Source: Cadophora sp. MPI-SDFR-AT-0126 (taxonomy: Eukaryota > Ascomycota > Leotiomycetes > Helotiales > Ploettnerulaceae). From it: DNA of 64,000 bases. Under the pieces are notes generated by a model that was given only the letters and a program-made list of their open reading frames with translations, did not search any database and was not told the DNA's origin. The position numbers and the translations under genes were made by a program. The DNA is taken from the NCBI GenBank assembly GCA_020747065.1, contig JAGMVK010000010.1, forward strand, positions 248,001 through 312,000, given 5' to 3'. Positions 46,421 through 57,878 of this stretch are shown piece by piece (the stretch's first letter is position 1; every line of letters begins with the position of its first letter).

Positions 46421-48030
46421 CCTCCCGTTCGGATCATAATATCCCCCAGGTCAGCGTACTCGTACTGACATCCTGTGGCTCCAACACCCTCCCCAACCTC
46501 TCATCCTTCCTCCTATTGTCCCTCCTAAACCAACCCACTAAGTTCAAAATGATCGCAACCCCAGGACCCTGGAATGCAGCACTCAGACCAATGGCCGATA
46601 TATACTTCGTTGAAAGACAAGGAGCCGAGGATACTGCCAGAGTTCGCGGCGCCGACTGGAAATCCGGTGATGGCTGCCCGGCCCGTTCTCTGTCGCCTCT
46701 TTGTTGTTGTGCCAGCTATGGAAGATGCAGCTCGTTGTGAACGTCCCGGAAGCTCGCTAGCATGAAGCAGGCAAAGTAGGCGGCGCGTTTGTTTTTGACT
46801 GCGTCGACTGCGAGGATGATAAGACCGATGAGCGTCAGTCAGATTCAGAGCGAAAGCCATGTGGAAATGAGCGCTCGCGGAAGTGATCTGATGAGCGAGA
46901 AGTCAGAGTAAGATGAAGCATCCATAAACAAACAAACGCTACAGCTGATTAGTAGTTGCATTTCCACAAAGCCAAATGCTGGGGAGTTGAAGCTACGACT
47001 TAGGATCAATAGCATCCAGGTTACGTCTTGAGACTCGACTACCCCAACCTCCCCACCAAGTGCGGCCAAGAAATTCCCTACAATAGACGACGCAGTCCCA
47101 TACGAGAACGCAAGGATGGCATACGCCATGACCCCCCAATTCAGGATCCTCCTCACCGCACACTCTATATCCCGCTTCTTGTCCGTCTCCTTGCTACTGT
47201 CCTGCAACGTCCTCGCTCTGGCCATAGCTTTCTCCTCCTCAGTCAACCACGTGCACTTCGCTGCGCTTTCTGGCAGCCACCAGACTGCGAATGCGGCCAG
47301 GAGGACGGCGATGCTGCCTTCGATTATCATGACGAACTTCCAGCCGGGAACGCGGGCGTGGTCGATTTGAAAAACGCCGAATGCGACGAGGCCGGAGAAA
47401 GCGCCGGCTATAGTGGTCGCGCCGTAGAACAGGGCAAGCCGGAAGGCGATTTCTGAGCGTTTGTACAATGTGGTTAGGTAGAAGATCCTTCCTGGTATAA
47501 GTAAGTATGATTGTGAGTTCGGATAAGGTTGAAGGGGGAATGCCTCAATGTACCGATGCCGATCAGAGTCTTTGTCGAGAAAAATTTGTGACTTACCAGC
47601 AAAGGAGTCGGCTTCAAAAGCACTCATAGAGACTTTCCGCGTCACCAATCCCGCCCAGTGATGCGCTACACATCGAAGCAGGGTCATGGATCCCCATCCC
47701 GTAATGAGGAATGGCAGCCAGTACTTGGCCGTGAGTCTCTTGAGCAGCAAGTTGGATGGTAGATCGAGCAGACAGAACGTCACGTAAAAGATAGCTAGCG
47801 TATTCGCGTATTGGTTTCCTGTCATGCCGAGATCTTTCTCCAGGCCATCTGTTTTGGCGTTACCTAGGTTGCTGCGGTCGACCTATGTTTGTTAGTGTGT
47901 TTACCAATGCATGATTTGTATCCGGGAGGGGGAAAGAGCGGGTTATGTATGCTGTCAGAGAGATAGATGAGCGTGAGGAGTGGGAGAAGCCTTGTGTTGA
48001 ATTTCCCGACGAGTTATATCTCAACTGGCG
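46420..48030 (-). pseudogene. allantoate-permease-like MFS transporter, decayed
   Basis: Minus-strand pieces follow an anion:cation-symporter (Dal5/Tna1-type) MFS: TRLLPLLTLIYL, then DRSNLGNAKTDGLEKDLG, NQYANTLAIFYVTFCLLDLP, FAG spliced to RIFYLTTLYKRSEIAFRLA, IAGAFSGLVAFGVFQI, PGWKFVMIIEG, WLTEEEKAMARAR, FSYGTASSIVGNFL, then AVDAVKNKRAAYFACF, AAITGFPVGAANSGSILGS and ISAIGLSAAFQGPGVAIIL. The first two pieces have no usable GT donor between them. After FSYGTASSIVGNFL the family sequence jumps between all three phases (near 46.88, 46.83, 46.74 and 46.60 kb), so the C-terminal half cannot be translated as one protein. Helix-4 residues that are normally Gly are Ser/Asp. I infer a recently inactivated gene. 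Confidence 0.75.
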
Positions 48031-48929
48031 AGCCAACGAGATATGTAGCTCCATTTTCACTGAGATTGAGGACATTTTCGCTTCCGGTCCTAGCTCTGTA
48101 TTTTCGGTTCTACGACAACATCTTTCACAACGGACATCTTGTGTAAGGGTTCCCAGAAAGCGTTAAAGATCCTGATGTAGTGTGGTTGCAGCTGACAACA
48201 GACCTTCAGAGCACTCCCATTCATATTCAGGCAGCATTGCCGTCGATTTAGAAATAAGGACATCACTATCGTATCATATAGAATCGTTATCTTCCTCATG
48301 GCAAGGAAAAGATCGAGGCTACCGGGGTGGCAAGAATGGGGATGGAAGTAATATCATGATCTGTTTACTCTATCTAATAACTCGCATTCGAATTCGTTCT
48401 CCACCCGTCAATTTCGGGCTCCACCCCGTCATCGTGCATGATTTCGGGCGTGATTTCGGATATGATGTCGGGCATGATGGAGCCTGCATAATCACATATG
48501 CCACCGTTTACAGAAGGTTTCATCGGATTTTTCCGGCTTTCAATCAATATTATCGTAGATGACACCTTGGATGACTGCTGTGTCGGGGAAGCAGATGCAA
48601 GGATGGTTGTTTGTCCCACCTCTGTTGACAAGGTACTCTACCGACTCATGCTATCGTCGTGATAATCGACTCTCCGACTATCGCTCACACGAGAAGCTTA
48701 CAACAGCTAGAAGTCCTTAAGTCTTGTAATGACATTCGAAATCAGCATTTACCTGATGCAGAACGTCTGACTCGAGTCTTTGCAATTGACCGAGCTGACT
48801 AGAATCAGGTACACCAATCCAACAAGACAGCCAGACGGCAAAAATACGCAGCACACCCGTCATGCGCTGGACACCAGACGCGAAAGTGACCGCGATGCCC
48901 CCAACAGCACCTCGCGTAGTCAAAACATT
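48031..48929. other. intergenic between two decayed genes
   Basis: No supported gene. It contains direct GATTTCGGGCGTG-like and GATGTCGGGCATG-like units near 48.44-48.48 kb. Confidence 0.4.
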
Positions 48930-49290
48930 ATTCATCCAAAGTCTACCGGAACTCGTCGAGCAAAAGATCCCAATCATCAAATCCCGTCTATGCTGGTACA
49001 ACGACTCATTCGACAACCATCTCGTCATTGACCACGTATCGGGTACGAAGAACCTCATGGTTGCTACTGGAGGTAGCGGCCATGGGTTCAAGTATTTGCC
49101 TGTGCTGGGCAATGTGTGGTGGATATTATTGAGGGGAGGAAGACGCTGATTAGGTACGGAGATTAGAAGGAGGTGGAAGTGGAGGACCTTGCGTGTGGTT
49201 GAGAAAGCGTACATGCTATTGAGGAGGGCAAGGAAAGGAGATAGGACGTTGGATAAGCAAGTTTTGGTTGAGGAGGGAGAGCTTATGGTT
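48930..49290 (+). pseudogene. FAD-dependent oxidoreductase (DAO family), C-terminal remnant
   Basis: The + strand reads RLCWYNDSFDNHLVIDHV, then SGTKNLMVATGGSGHGFKYLP and VLGN. This is the C-terminal FAD/substrate segment of fungal fructosyl-amine or sarcosine-oxidase-type flavoenzymes (CWYTD...DFLID...ATGGSGHGFKFLP in relatives). After VLGN the family sequence continues one phase over (VVDIIEGRKTLIRYGD) and then meets TAG at 49158-49160. The FAD-binding N-terminal domain (GxGxxG) is not found upstream. So this is a truncated, frame-shifted remnant. It lies head-to-head with the decayed transporter and may have shared a substrate pathway with it, which is inference. Confidence 0.72.
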
Positions 49291-50972
49291 GCGGGGGTGG
49301 TTGGGGGCGGGCTTGGGTTCAAAATTGTGAGATGACGGCGCACTGAATGGGCTAATTTTGCAAAGTTTGTCCGGTACAGTTCGGTATAGTATTTGGGTTG
49401 TCCCATCGTCCCAACTTTCGGGTATAAAATTGCAGCTCGTGGCGCCGATATGTTTGGTCTACTCAGTAGAAGCGCTTTTAAGCGAACGATACACTCCCAT
49501 CACTTGAGAAGCTGACCATATACGTTGCACAGAAGTCCAGCATTAGGGTTTGCACTGATGATAACCTCAATTCTAGCGTATCTTAGAGACCTCAGGTTCT
49601 CACAAATCATGAATTTTCATGAAGTGATGCAACGAGAAATGTCCTAAAAGCTAGCTCGCTTAGTGTCAGTCCTTAGACAATAGTGAAAAGTTTGATGACG
49701 CGATTGTTGTTAATACCAGCATTAGTGCACTTCAAGTTATGAAGTGGACCCAAGCCACCCGGATGCTCAAATGCTTAACATCTGGGTTACTGCAAGGGAC
49801 GTGGATATTGTCACTCGTTCGCTCAGCCAGGACGCGTTGCACCTCCCCCACTCTCAAGCACCAAGCCTCCTCTGAAAGATTACGGTAGAATATGCATGAC
49901 GAGCTTTGTGCATCGTATTCTTCTGCATCCGATAGCCATCTATGTCAGTCAATAGGATAACGATCCCTTGCCAACGGCGTAAATCACCAACGTCGAAGTC
50001 GTCAACGGCCGAAGTACTGGGACTCTCGGCTAAATCAACATCAAGCAATCGACTGTGCTATAATGTGCTGCATTTAAGCAAACATTAAAGTTACTTCTCA
50101 TGACATCCGTACCCAAAGATGACACCCTCATTTCCAGAAAGCCCGAAGTTCTGGCATTGACACAAACAAAAGCTTGCGGTACTAAATATCAAGAGGATTT
50201 CAAATCTAGGTTCCATCTTGATGTCGGTTTTCCCAGTAGGAAATGAAGTTGTGGGACGGGATCACTAATACCGAAGGTCATGCCATCTCTATTAAGAATC
50301 GTAAATGAGCTCTATCAGCGATTGGGGGGGCGTAGTTATAGATAGCGGTCCCTGTCCCTTCAACTGCCGTACAGAACACACTTTTTTCAGGGAGTGGATG
50401 GCATGTAGCGAGGACCTAAACTCGTGCTATCGTATGTTTATCTTTCCACCTCCTGAAATGAACCTGGTATCGCAGTCACGGGTATAACGTAGTGTATTAA
50501 AAATCAAGTATTTTGAGTGGAAATGGAGGGGTTATCAATGTTCTTTGTCGATCTGGCCCGGTAGCGCACGTACCCCGTAGTACAGGCAATCGCTCCAGTG
50601 CTGTACAATAAAAGGTGTGTTCACGGCAGTTAAGGAGATATACACTGAGCTGACGTGCCCAAAAGCACGGCCCATTACAGCTACTGTAAGGTGCTTACGG
50701 TGGGGCATGTGCGGAGCGATCCGAGTTCTTTCGGACCTGCCAAGAGGATCTAACTTCTTCGAGTCTCAAAATGCACGCAAGTCATGAGATATGCATTGTT
50801 TTCCTACTAGTCAGTATGGCTTAGATCACTCTACTTGAGGTAACTATCTATACTATGTTCGTGGGTAGTTGAGATGACCTCATCCTCATCTCCAGTCGGC
50901 TCGCACATCTGTTCATCCGCCAAGGTCTCTAGTGCTACATTCACTTGTCCTCACCTGTTAGTAAAGAGACTA

Positions 50973-51012
50973 GCTTCTACAGAGGTACAGCGATTAAGTG
51001 TCATAAGAAGGG
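50973..51012 (+). repeat. inverted duplication, left arm
   Basis: Arm of 40 bases that matches the reverse complement of 51156-51196 with a few differences. Both arms, read in their own sense, encode FYRGTA(I/V)K. Confidence 0.75.
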
Positions 51013-51155
51013 TTGCAGAGAACCCTTACTAGAGTCTTACTAACTAGAGTCTTGCCCTTTTCTTCTTAAGGCAACTTGTTAATATAGCCCATGAGTTATT
51101 CTTGTGATTAATCGATTCAGTCAAGAGCCGCATCCGCAGGAAAACCTCCTTATAG

Positions 51156-51196
51156 CCCTTCTTACACCACTTAACCGCTGTACCTCTGTAGAAAGC
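51156..51196 (-). repeat. inverted duplication, right arm
   Basis: Partner of 50973-51012 across a 143 bp spacer. The minus-strand frame at 51044-51217 continues as a basic 57-residue peptide (FYRGTAVKWCKKGYKE then RMRLLTESINHKNN), which looks like a fragment of a once longer gene. Confidence 0.7.
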
Positions 51197-51803
51197 ATCA
51201 ACCTCGGCAATATTCAGAGCACACGTCGGAGACGGACCAGCTTATTAATTGGCACGTGTTGAATTCAGAGACAATTTTCAGCCCATATATCAGAGGTTCT
51301 GGCTGCAGAGAGAGACTAGAAAAACAGTGTCCACTAAAGATCACCTGTAGCTGGGGCTCATCTCGCATGGTGACAGAAAATCTTTAGAGACATCGACGAT
51401 TAGAGAGCGCCAGGTCGCGGGCGATCGTGATCTGAAGGCAGCTGACGAGTCCTGAGGCGGAGTTATAATATACTTCGTAAACGTCTGCCAAGAAGAAAAC
51501 CCAGCAAGTCCATCCTTCCTTGAATCCACTCGAGCTTGGCAAACATGTCGGAAAGTATCGCAAAGGAACACCCATCGCAATTATCCTTACAATCTCTACC
51601 GATTAGACCTGTTCATTATCGGTCCTATACGTGTAGGCAATGGATCCCACGGTGATGAGCTTGCAGCTACGTATGCCCGACGGTTCGCGAGATATAAATA
51701 CTCCAGACAATTTTCATTGAGAGAATATGACAAGTCCAAGAAAAGGTCACAACTTACACTATCTTTCCTCTCTTGCCTCCTCGAGCTCAACTACTCATCC
51801 GAA

Positions 51804-53024
51804 ATGGCTGGCAATGCGACCATCAACCTCCTTAACGCGACCATGCGAGCTGTCGTTTGGTCCGGCATTCCCTTCAACGTAATAGTACAAGATGTGCCTG
51901 TACCTTCTCTTCAAGCCGCGACAGATGCTCGCATTCGCATCACTTCTGCTGCCATCTGTGGAACTGATCTTCACACTTACCACGGGACCTTTGGTAGTGC
52001 TACTGTGCCATGGGTCATGGGACATGAAGCAGTTGGCATCGTTGAGTCCATCGGTAGCGGTGTAAACACTCTACAAGTGGGGGATCATGTGGTTATCCCT
52101 GACAGCTACGATTCCGGAGCCTTGGTCATGCAACTTGCACAGCCGAACTTTGCTGCAGGGGGTGGTCCAGGTCTCGGGCAAGATTTTGGAACATCCATGG
52201 GGTTGCAAGGTAAGTTATTACTCGAGACGCTTGAGTCTCTCGCTGATCTTACTTCGACAGCTGAATACATAGTTGTCCCAGCCGCGGATCACACTGTCTG
52301 GCAAATCCCCTCACAAGACGTGGGAAACACAACTCAAGAAGTAAACCATCTTTTCACGTCCGACATCTTCGCCACCGGCTGGACTGCCTTAGACTTTGCT
52401 GGCTTCGAAACGGGTGACACAGTAGCTGTCTTTGGTGCTGGTCCCGTCGGTCTCCTCTCTGCATACTCAGCGCTCATCCGCGGGGCTTCGAGAGTCTATG
52501 TCGTCGACCATGTTCCTCAGCGTCTGCAACTAGCGGAATCCATCGGCGCGATTCCCATTTCCTTCAACGGGACACGGTTAGCTGTAGAGCAGATCATGGA
52601 ACTCGAGCCGCTCGGCGTCACGCGAAGCGTTGACTGTGTCGGGTACGAAGCTCGGAATTCCAACCTTCAAATGCAAACAAATGCTGTTATCCTCGACATG
52701 ATAGCTGTCACATCTGAGCGTGGAGGAATTGGGGGTGTTGGAGTCTACACAAATCCAGGCGCCACCGCTGGTACCCCGATGGGTAATACGACGACTTCGT
52801 ATGTTCCATTCCCAATCGTGGATTTCTTTGAGAAGGGCTTAAAGTATAGAGCTGGTCCCGTGGATCCTAAGCTGGTTGCTCCGTATTTATCGCAGCTTAT
52901 TGCGACTGGTGTTGCAAATCCGGGCTTCATTGTTAGTAGCACTATTAGCATTGAGCAGGCGCCAGAGTATTATTCTCGATTCAACGATTATCTGGAAACA
53001 AAGGTTATTATTCAGTTCGATTGA
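51804..53024 (+). CDS. zinc-dependent alcohol dehydrogenase (MDR family)
   Basis: Two exons, 51804-52209 and 52261-53024, give 389 residues; the 51 bp intron joins GLQ-A-EYIVVP. Catalytic zinc ligands are Cys52 (ICGTDLHTYHG) and His74-Glu75 (MGHEAVGIVE). The nucleotide fold shows VAVFGAGPVGLL and VVDHVPQRLQLAE, with an Asp at the end of the second strand, consistent with NAD. The lobe that normally carries four structural-zinc cysteines (after VGDHVVIP) has none; it is a Gly/Ala/Asp-rich loop (AAGGGPGLGQDFG). The layout resembles glutathione-independent formaldehyde-dehydrogenase-type fungal MDRs, but the substrate cannot be read. The start was set at the ATG 51804 (CCGAAATGG); the frame is open upstream but has no in-frame ATG. 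Confidence 0.87.
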   Translation: MAGNATINLLNATMRAVVWSGIPFNVIVQDVPVPSLQAATDARIRITSAAICGTDLHTYHGTFGSATVPWVMGHEAVGIVESIGSGVNTLQVGDHVVIPDSYDSGALVMQLAQPNFAAGGGPGLGQDFGTSMGLQGKLLLETLESLADLTSTAEYIVVPAADHTVWQIPSQDVGNTTQEVNHLFTSDIFATGWTALDFAGFETGDTVAVFGAGPVGLLSAYSALIRGASRVYVVDHVPQRLQLAESIGAIPISFNGTRLAVEQIMELEPLGVTRSVDCVGYEARNSNLQMQTNAVILDMIAVTSERGGIGGVGVYTNPGATAGTPMGNTTTSYVPFPIVDFFEKGLKYRAGPVDPKLVAPYLSQLIATGVANPGFIVSSTISIEQAPEYYSRFNDYLETKVIIQFD

Positions 53025-54308
53025 TCAAACTTGGACTCATTCCTAGGACAGTAAAATAGCAGAGGAACATTTTCCAAACTTGCTATGGAGAGGGAACTAG
53101 ATCAATTAGGCTGAGATTAGATCAGGAAATCTCATTGTTTCGACTAAGGGCAATAGCAGTATATGTTTATGATTCATTATACCTATTAATATGCTCTCGG
53201 GTGAACACGGTTCCGTTTCAGGAGTCCTTCTTCGTAAGCGTAATACTGCGAGCAAGTGACAGCTTAGGTAACTGTGGACACCAAATATGTATATCTTGAA
53301 TAACCGCTCAATAACATGTCATCCATACATGTCGCCAGCTATAACGTAATTTACATGGTGCCCTCTGGCGGATTGTCCGTAACATAACGCCCATCCCTGC
53401 GTGGCGGAAAACCCTATGTGCCGGAACGACTTCATGTTTGGGGGTCTCAAATCTCTACCACATAAATATATAAAGTTATAACTAGTTTGTCGTTATTCTT
53501 TAGCTATTTCTCTACAAGGATCCGGTTTATAGTAGGGGATGTAATACGATTGTGGTCATATTATATATTAGTCCGTCGATGGCGTTGGAAACCCTTTTAC
53601 CTATCCCCCTTTGCTTTATTATAACTATTGCCCTGTTTTCAAATTTCGGGACTGTAGGACAAAGCTTTATCAAGAAAGATATAACTCCAAAGTTTAAATC
53701 CACAGGAACTTCATGCCGGATTTATCCGGATAAAGTGGGAGGAGGTACACAATATGCCAGGAAGCTTAATAAGCGAGACCTGCCGGAAAGCCCATTATGT
53801 TAATTCTTTCATGGAGCAAAAACCTTCGGTGCAATGGACATGCCACAACAGGCGGTGAGACTGAAGGAGGTGGCACAGCAATAACCCTCCCTTCCGCCTC
53901 CGGTGCTTGCCAACACAGCGCGACCTCGGCCTCAGCCTTGTTTCAAGTATGCTTAAACTCGAGAATTATTTGGTGGATCTCCTCTCTTGGTATTCATTCC
54001 ATTGTCATTCTAGAAAACCTATTGTCCACCCTTGTGCTGGTATTTTGTTACGCGCCTGCGCTTGGGTCCGAGCCTTACAACTGAAAATCATCAAAGTGAA
54101 TTGCAGCTAGTAGCTGAAGATCAATCGGATCCTTCATGATCTGAGACGGACTTGGTGTCAAAGAGGCTGAATGCGTATCAGATGGATGTTCCTTCATGGG
54201 GTGCCAAACAAGAGACTGCGCCGCAGATCACCATCCATTAGGCACAACAACCCAAGAAAATGTTTCTGTGATTTCTGTTGCTCTTCTCCATAATTTCATG
54301 TCCTCAAA
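53025..54308. other. 1.28 kb intergenic region
   Basis: AT-rich around 53.45-53.65 kb. The frame at 53552-53803 begins with a hydrophobic stretch but has no supportable family. No gene called. Confidence 0.45.
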
Positions 54309-55240
54309 ATGGAGAAACGTGGTATTTATCGCATCTTGATATGGCTATCCTTTAGTATCTCGATTCGAGGACAAGCTACCGTTCAAGTGATCCAAGTCGG
54401 TACTGCCAATGGCTCCCTTATATTTTCCCCAGAATCACTCGATGCTACTATAGGAAGCTTCATCCAATTTCAATTCCTACCCGTGAACCACAGTGTCACG
54501 CAAAGCAACTTCGATACCCCGTGCCAGCGAGAGTCTGGAGGGTTTGACTCAGGATTCCAGCCCGTCCGTATCACAGAGACTGTAAGTATGATTGTGGGCA
54601 GAGTGAATATCGCTGATTAAATGGGCAGACCGCTACTCCAGTGTTCACGATAGAAGTCAATAATACGGATCCGATGTATTTCTTCTGTGGGCAGGCAAGG
54701 CATTGTCAGGCTGGAATGGTAGGCGCTATAAACGCACCACGGGGGGCTTTGGGGCTGTACAAGATTGCTGCTGCCACTGCTGTTCCAACCACGACGAGTG
54801 CGGGGTCTTCTTCGTCGACAAGCGCATCCACAACTACTTCTGCGACCTCAGATTCTAAATCATCTTCTACAAATTCAGCATCGCAAACAGAAAGCACAAA
54901 CAGTCAAACATCAAGTGCATCCAGCCCAACAGATTCGACTACATCTAGGACGCCGAAAAGCTCCTCAGGGCAAGTCTCGCCAGGATTGATAGCAGCAATC
55001 GTACTTGGAACACTCGCCATCCTCCTGCTCGCTGCAGGTTTCTGGATCCTGTGGAAGCGTGTTGAAGTCCTAGTCCAACTCAAGGAGTCGCGGAGGACTA
55101 CAGCCCCTCGAGCACTGACTGCGGAGGATTTGGACTTGACAAAAATGAGGGAACTGGAAGTCATTGAGCGGGCGGGAGAGCTGGGTAATAATCAGCGACG
55201 GCCGGTTTTCGAACTACCGGAGAGATTGTCCCATGTCTGA
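54309..55240 (+). CDS. membrane-anchored extracellular cupredoxin, Ser/Thr-rich
   Basis: Two exons, 54309-54581 and 54629-55240, give 294 residues (intron 47 bp). A signal peptide covers about residues 1-22. A plastocyanin-like domain follows, with type-1 copper ligands His61 (PVNHSVTQS), Cys111, His116 and Met121 (FFCGQARHCQAGM), plus Cys72 and Cys117 for the usual disulfide. Next is a ~65-residue Ser/Thr linker, likely O-glycosylated, one membrane helix (GLIAAIVLGTLAILLLAAGFWILW), and a basic then acidic cytosolic tail of about 55 residues. Such proteins are common fungal cell-surface 'extracellular serine-rich' cupredoxins; a redox or copper-binding wall role is inferred. Unlike many relatives it ends in a transmembrane helix with a tail rather than a GPI signal. 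Confidence 0.86.
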
Positions 55241-55740
55241 AATATAGAAAATGAAGTGCATAGTAAAGAACGCAACGATAATAACTTCAGCGCATTCTGC
55301 AGAACATGATCTGGAATTACTCGACCTGGGGAGTTGCCAGCTTCGATGCGTGGATTTTCTGTATTCGGAAGGTCGACATTTGTTAATCGTACGAGTTCGC
55401 CGACGCAGAATGAGCAGAGACAAAGAAGTCAATGAAGCCTCCCTGCAAATTTTGCATAAAAACAGTCTGCAACCTGCCCACAGGTCAAATTCGACCCATG
55501 CAAGCATGTAGGGTAGCATGGAAGGCTATAGTCGTCTTGATTGGTTGAGGATCGGTATCAAGGCTATATTCTGATGCACTGGAAGGGCGTTGATATGCAA
55601 GGCTCACGGGAGCAACCTTGTCCATATTATGGCCTTCGGGATCGACAGGGATCGATAGGGGGCCCGATTGAGTCCCGCAACATGTTTGATAGCAGGAAGA
55701 AAGTCAAAGGCGCTATTATTAAGTTGATCTCAGAACCTTT
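55241..55740. other. intergenic
   Basis: 500 bp without supported genes between the cupredoxin gene and the AT-rich block. Confidence 0.45.
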
Positions 55741-55990
55741 AATCCTACGACATCGTTACGTCAACTAGATTTCGAAACCATTATCTATAAGAACAAGCAT
55801 CGCTACGTGCTTACTAAATTGACGCGTTATTAGTCTTTTAACATTTGTGATTCACACGTAGCTATAATTATAGTCTAGTAATAATAGACTTAAAATAACC
55901 TTACGGCCTCTAAATTTAATACTGATATCAGTGGTATAATTTAACCAATAGACTTAAAATATATAAAGAGTAGTAAGATAAGATTCTTAG
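55740..55990. repeat. AT-rich block, probably a degenerate repeat
   Basis: Markedly richer in TA and AA/TT than its flanks, with no open frame. A 15-base unit (AATAGACTTAAAATA) occurs twice, near 55882 and 55947. The composition suggests a RIP-mutated repeat. Confidence 0.6.
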
Positions 55991-56515
55991 GAAAGTATAG
56001 ATCCTGGGAAGAATATATTAAGAGCCTTACTCTTAAGTGGGTTGCTGTCGGAAAGCGTGAAGATTGCCTCCGGTATTGTGAAGATCTTGCTGAGAAGCAG
56101 AGCGTCGTCCTCGTACGGACGGGATATGAGGATAAATTGAGCGCGGCAAGTTCTTGATTCTCTCAAGCCACATGCTTTACTCTTGATAAGGAACGAGGAT
56201 ATGAAAGGTCCCGATGTTATTCGAGTCCCGCTCCTTGTTGGCGTTCGATTTGTGGCAGATCTGCTGCTCCGCGAAGAGAAAGCTCGTATCGCGTTCACAG
56301 AATGGCAAATGGACACGTTCGCAGGGCCTGATCTCTTACCAGGAGCGAAAGAATGGAGTTACCGTGCCTGGGAGCAATTCAGTATGAGAAGATTAATAGA
56401 GCATGGTTTGGTTGATGCGACGGCGGACGAGGTAAAGAAAAAATTGCATCTGCCCCATGAAGATCTAGATGAGGAGGGCAGACTTCCCATGTGGTTTGAT
56501 ATGGGTTGGTACTAA
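55991..56515 (+). pseudogene. 5'-truncated unknown gene remnant
   Basis: A frame begins abruptly after the AT-rich block (no start codon) and reads through NILRALLLSGLLSESVKIAS, then RSRASSSYGRDMRIN, TGA at 56138-56140, and then in the same phase ARQVLDSLKPHALLL, MKGPDVIRVPLLVGVRFVAD, WSYRAWEQFSMRRLIEHGL and LPMWFDMGWY before a stop. The biased amino-acid use and the amphipathic helices look like real protein. A CGA-to-TGA change would explain the stop. I do not recognise the family. Translation from an internal start would still give about 100 residues, so a short functional product cannot be excluded. Confidence 0.5.
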
Positions 56516-57878
56516 AGGCCGATCACGTTTACGCCTTACAATTGTTACAAATTATGGTTGCGTCTTCAGACGAAGACCTCAAGGACAATATACGATACCC
56601 TTACGACTACTCTAGGACTGCTTCGATGTCACATCTCCTGAGAAGACTTGCATGCTTTGATGGTTCTGTATTTTTGTTCGTACACCGGGTTGAGGTGGTG
56701 TACTAGTAGAAACCAAGACATTCGATTCGCGTTTTCTAGCATTAATAGTCGGTTCCCCTCTGTGAAGCTGCAGGCACTGGTCCCGAGCCAGAGATGGGGC
56801 ATCGATGTGACCTAGAATTTGGCGACCACTTCTAAGTGAAAACTATAGTGTGATTCCAGAAGATGGACTTTGAGCTCAGACAGAATATGGTTGTGACAGT
56901 GCTCTTCCTCCACTCGCATATTACATGGTCATACCGTCGATATTCCCCACGTCTGGAGTTATCTCGTCCTGGAGAGCGTTTAAGGTTCACTTTCTTGAGC
57001 TTAAAAAGACCTAAAGTGAAATCTGGAGCAGCGATCTAGAAAGTGCGACCTCAGCACAGAAGGCCTAGAAGAGAGCAAGTACTTGATAAGCTAGTACCAA
57101 CACAGCAAAAAACCGAAAAGAGAAGAGGAGAGAAAAGCAAGCGAAACCAAAGTCCTGAAACGGAAACGCAGATTCGAGGTAGAAAATTCAGAGTGTGGAG
57201 TATGCTGCGGAAGCAGATCTAGTAGATTGGAGAGTCTCGGATCTTGTATCCTATAGAGTTGCTTATTTAGTTGTATTGGGGCAGATACTTTCCTTCTCGT
57301 TTTACTCCATCCAAGGCTCACTCCAAGTATTTCTCTCCGATTTATACTCACTCATATGCCTGAGTTTGCAAGCAATATCCCATTATCGAACTCAACTCAA
57401 CTCAACTCCACTCCCATATTTTCCAACACGAAATCCCAATACTACTTATTTCACTTCACTTCTCTCGCTTGATCCTCCCTCCCTATCCCCCTCCCTTCCC
57501 CTCTTGCTCTCGCACTGTTGATGTACTGTACGATTGCTATAATCAGACATTGTGCCCTGCCCGTACGTTTCTGAGCAAGCTTTATCTCAACCTCCCTGGG
57601 ATGTTCCAAGGAATCTCAATGCTTAGGCTCTCACAACTAAGCTGAAAGGTTGAGTGATCTGTAAGCGGACACATAGAAGTTCGAAATAAAAAAGCCCAAA
57701 GGAATCTTGATATACGCACACCAGCTAAATACCGTATTGTACAAGGGTTTACTCCTCCCGACCTCCCATCCTACAATCCATCACTCATAACACCACGCAC
57801 GCACACATATGCAACTATCGTACAGTTCCGTCCTCGCTCCCTCATTCTCAATCCCCTCACTCCTCAAACAGAGAAACC
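56516..57878. other. 1.36 kb intergenic region
   Basis: 3' flank of the SAPS gene. Pyrimidine-rich on the + strand around 57.3-57.5 kb. No supported gene. Confidence 0.45.

Larger units (their letters stand above)
49291..51803. other. 2.5 kb non-coding region with a decayed repeat
   Basis: Mostly AT-richer sequence with very few open frames. It holds the inverted duplication at 50973-51196. No intact gene seen. Confidence 0.5.

Noticed and set aside
48717..49406. 230-codon minus-strand ORF
   Set aside because: It is the antisense shadow of the flavoenzyme remnant, whose + strand translation matches a known family.
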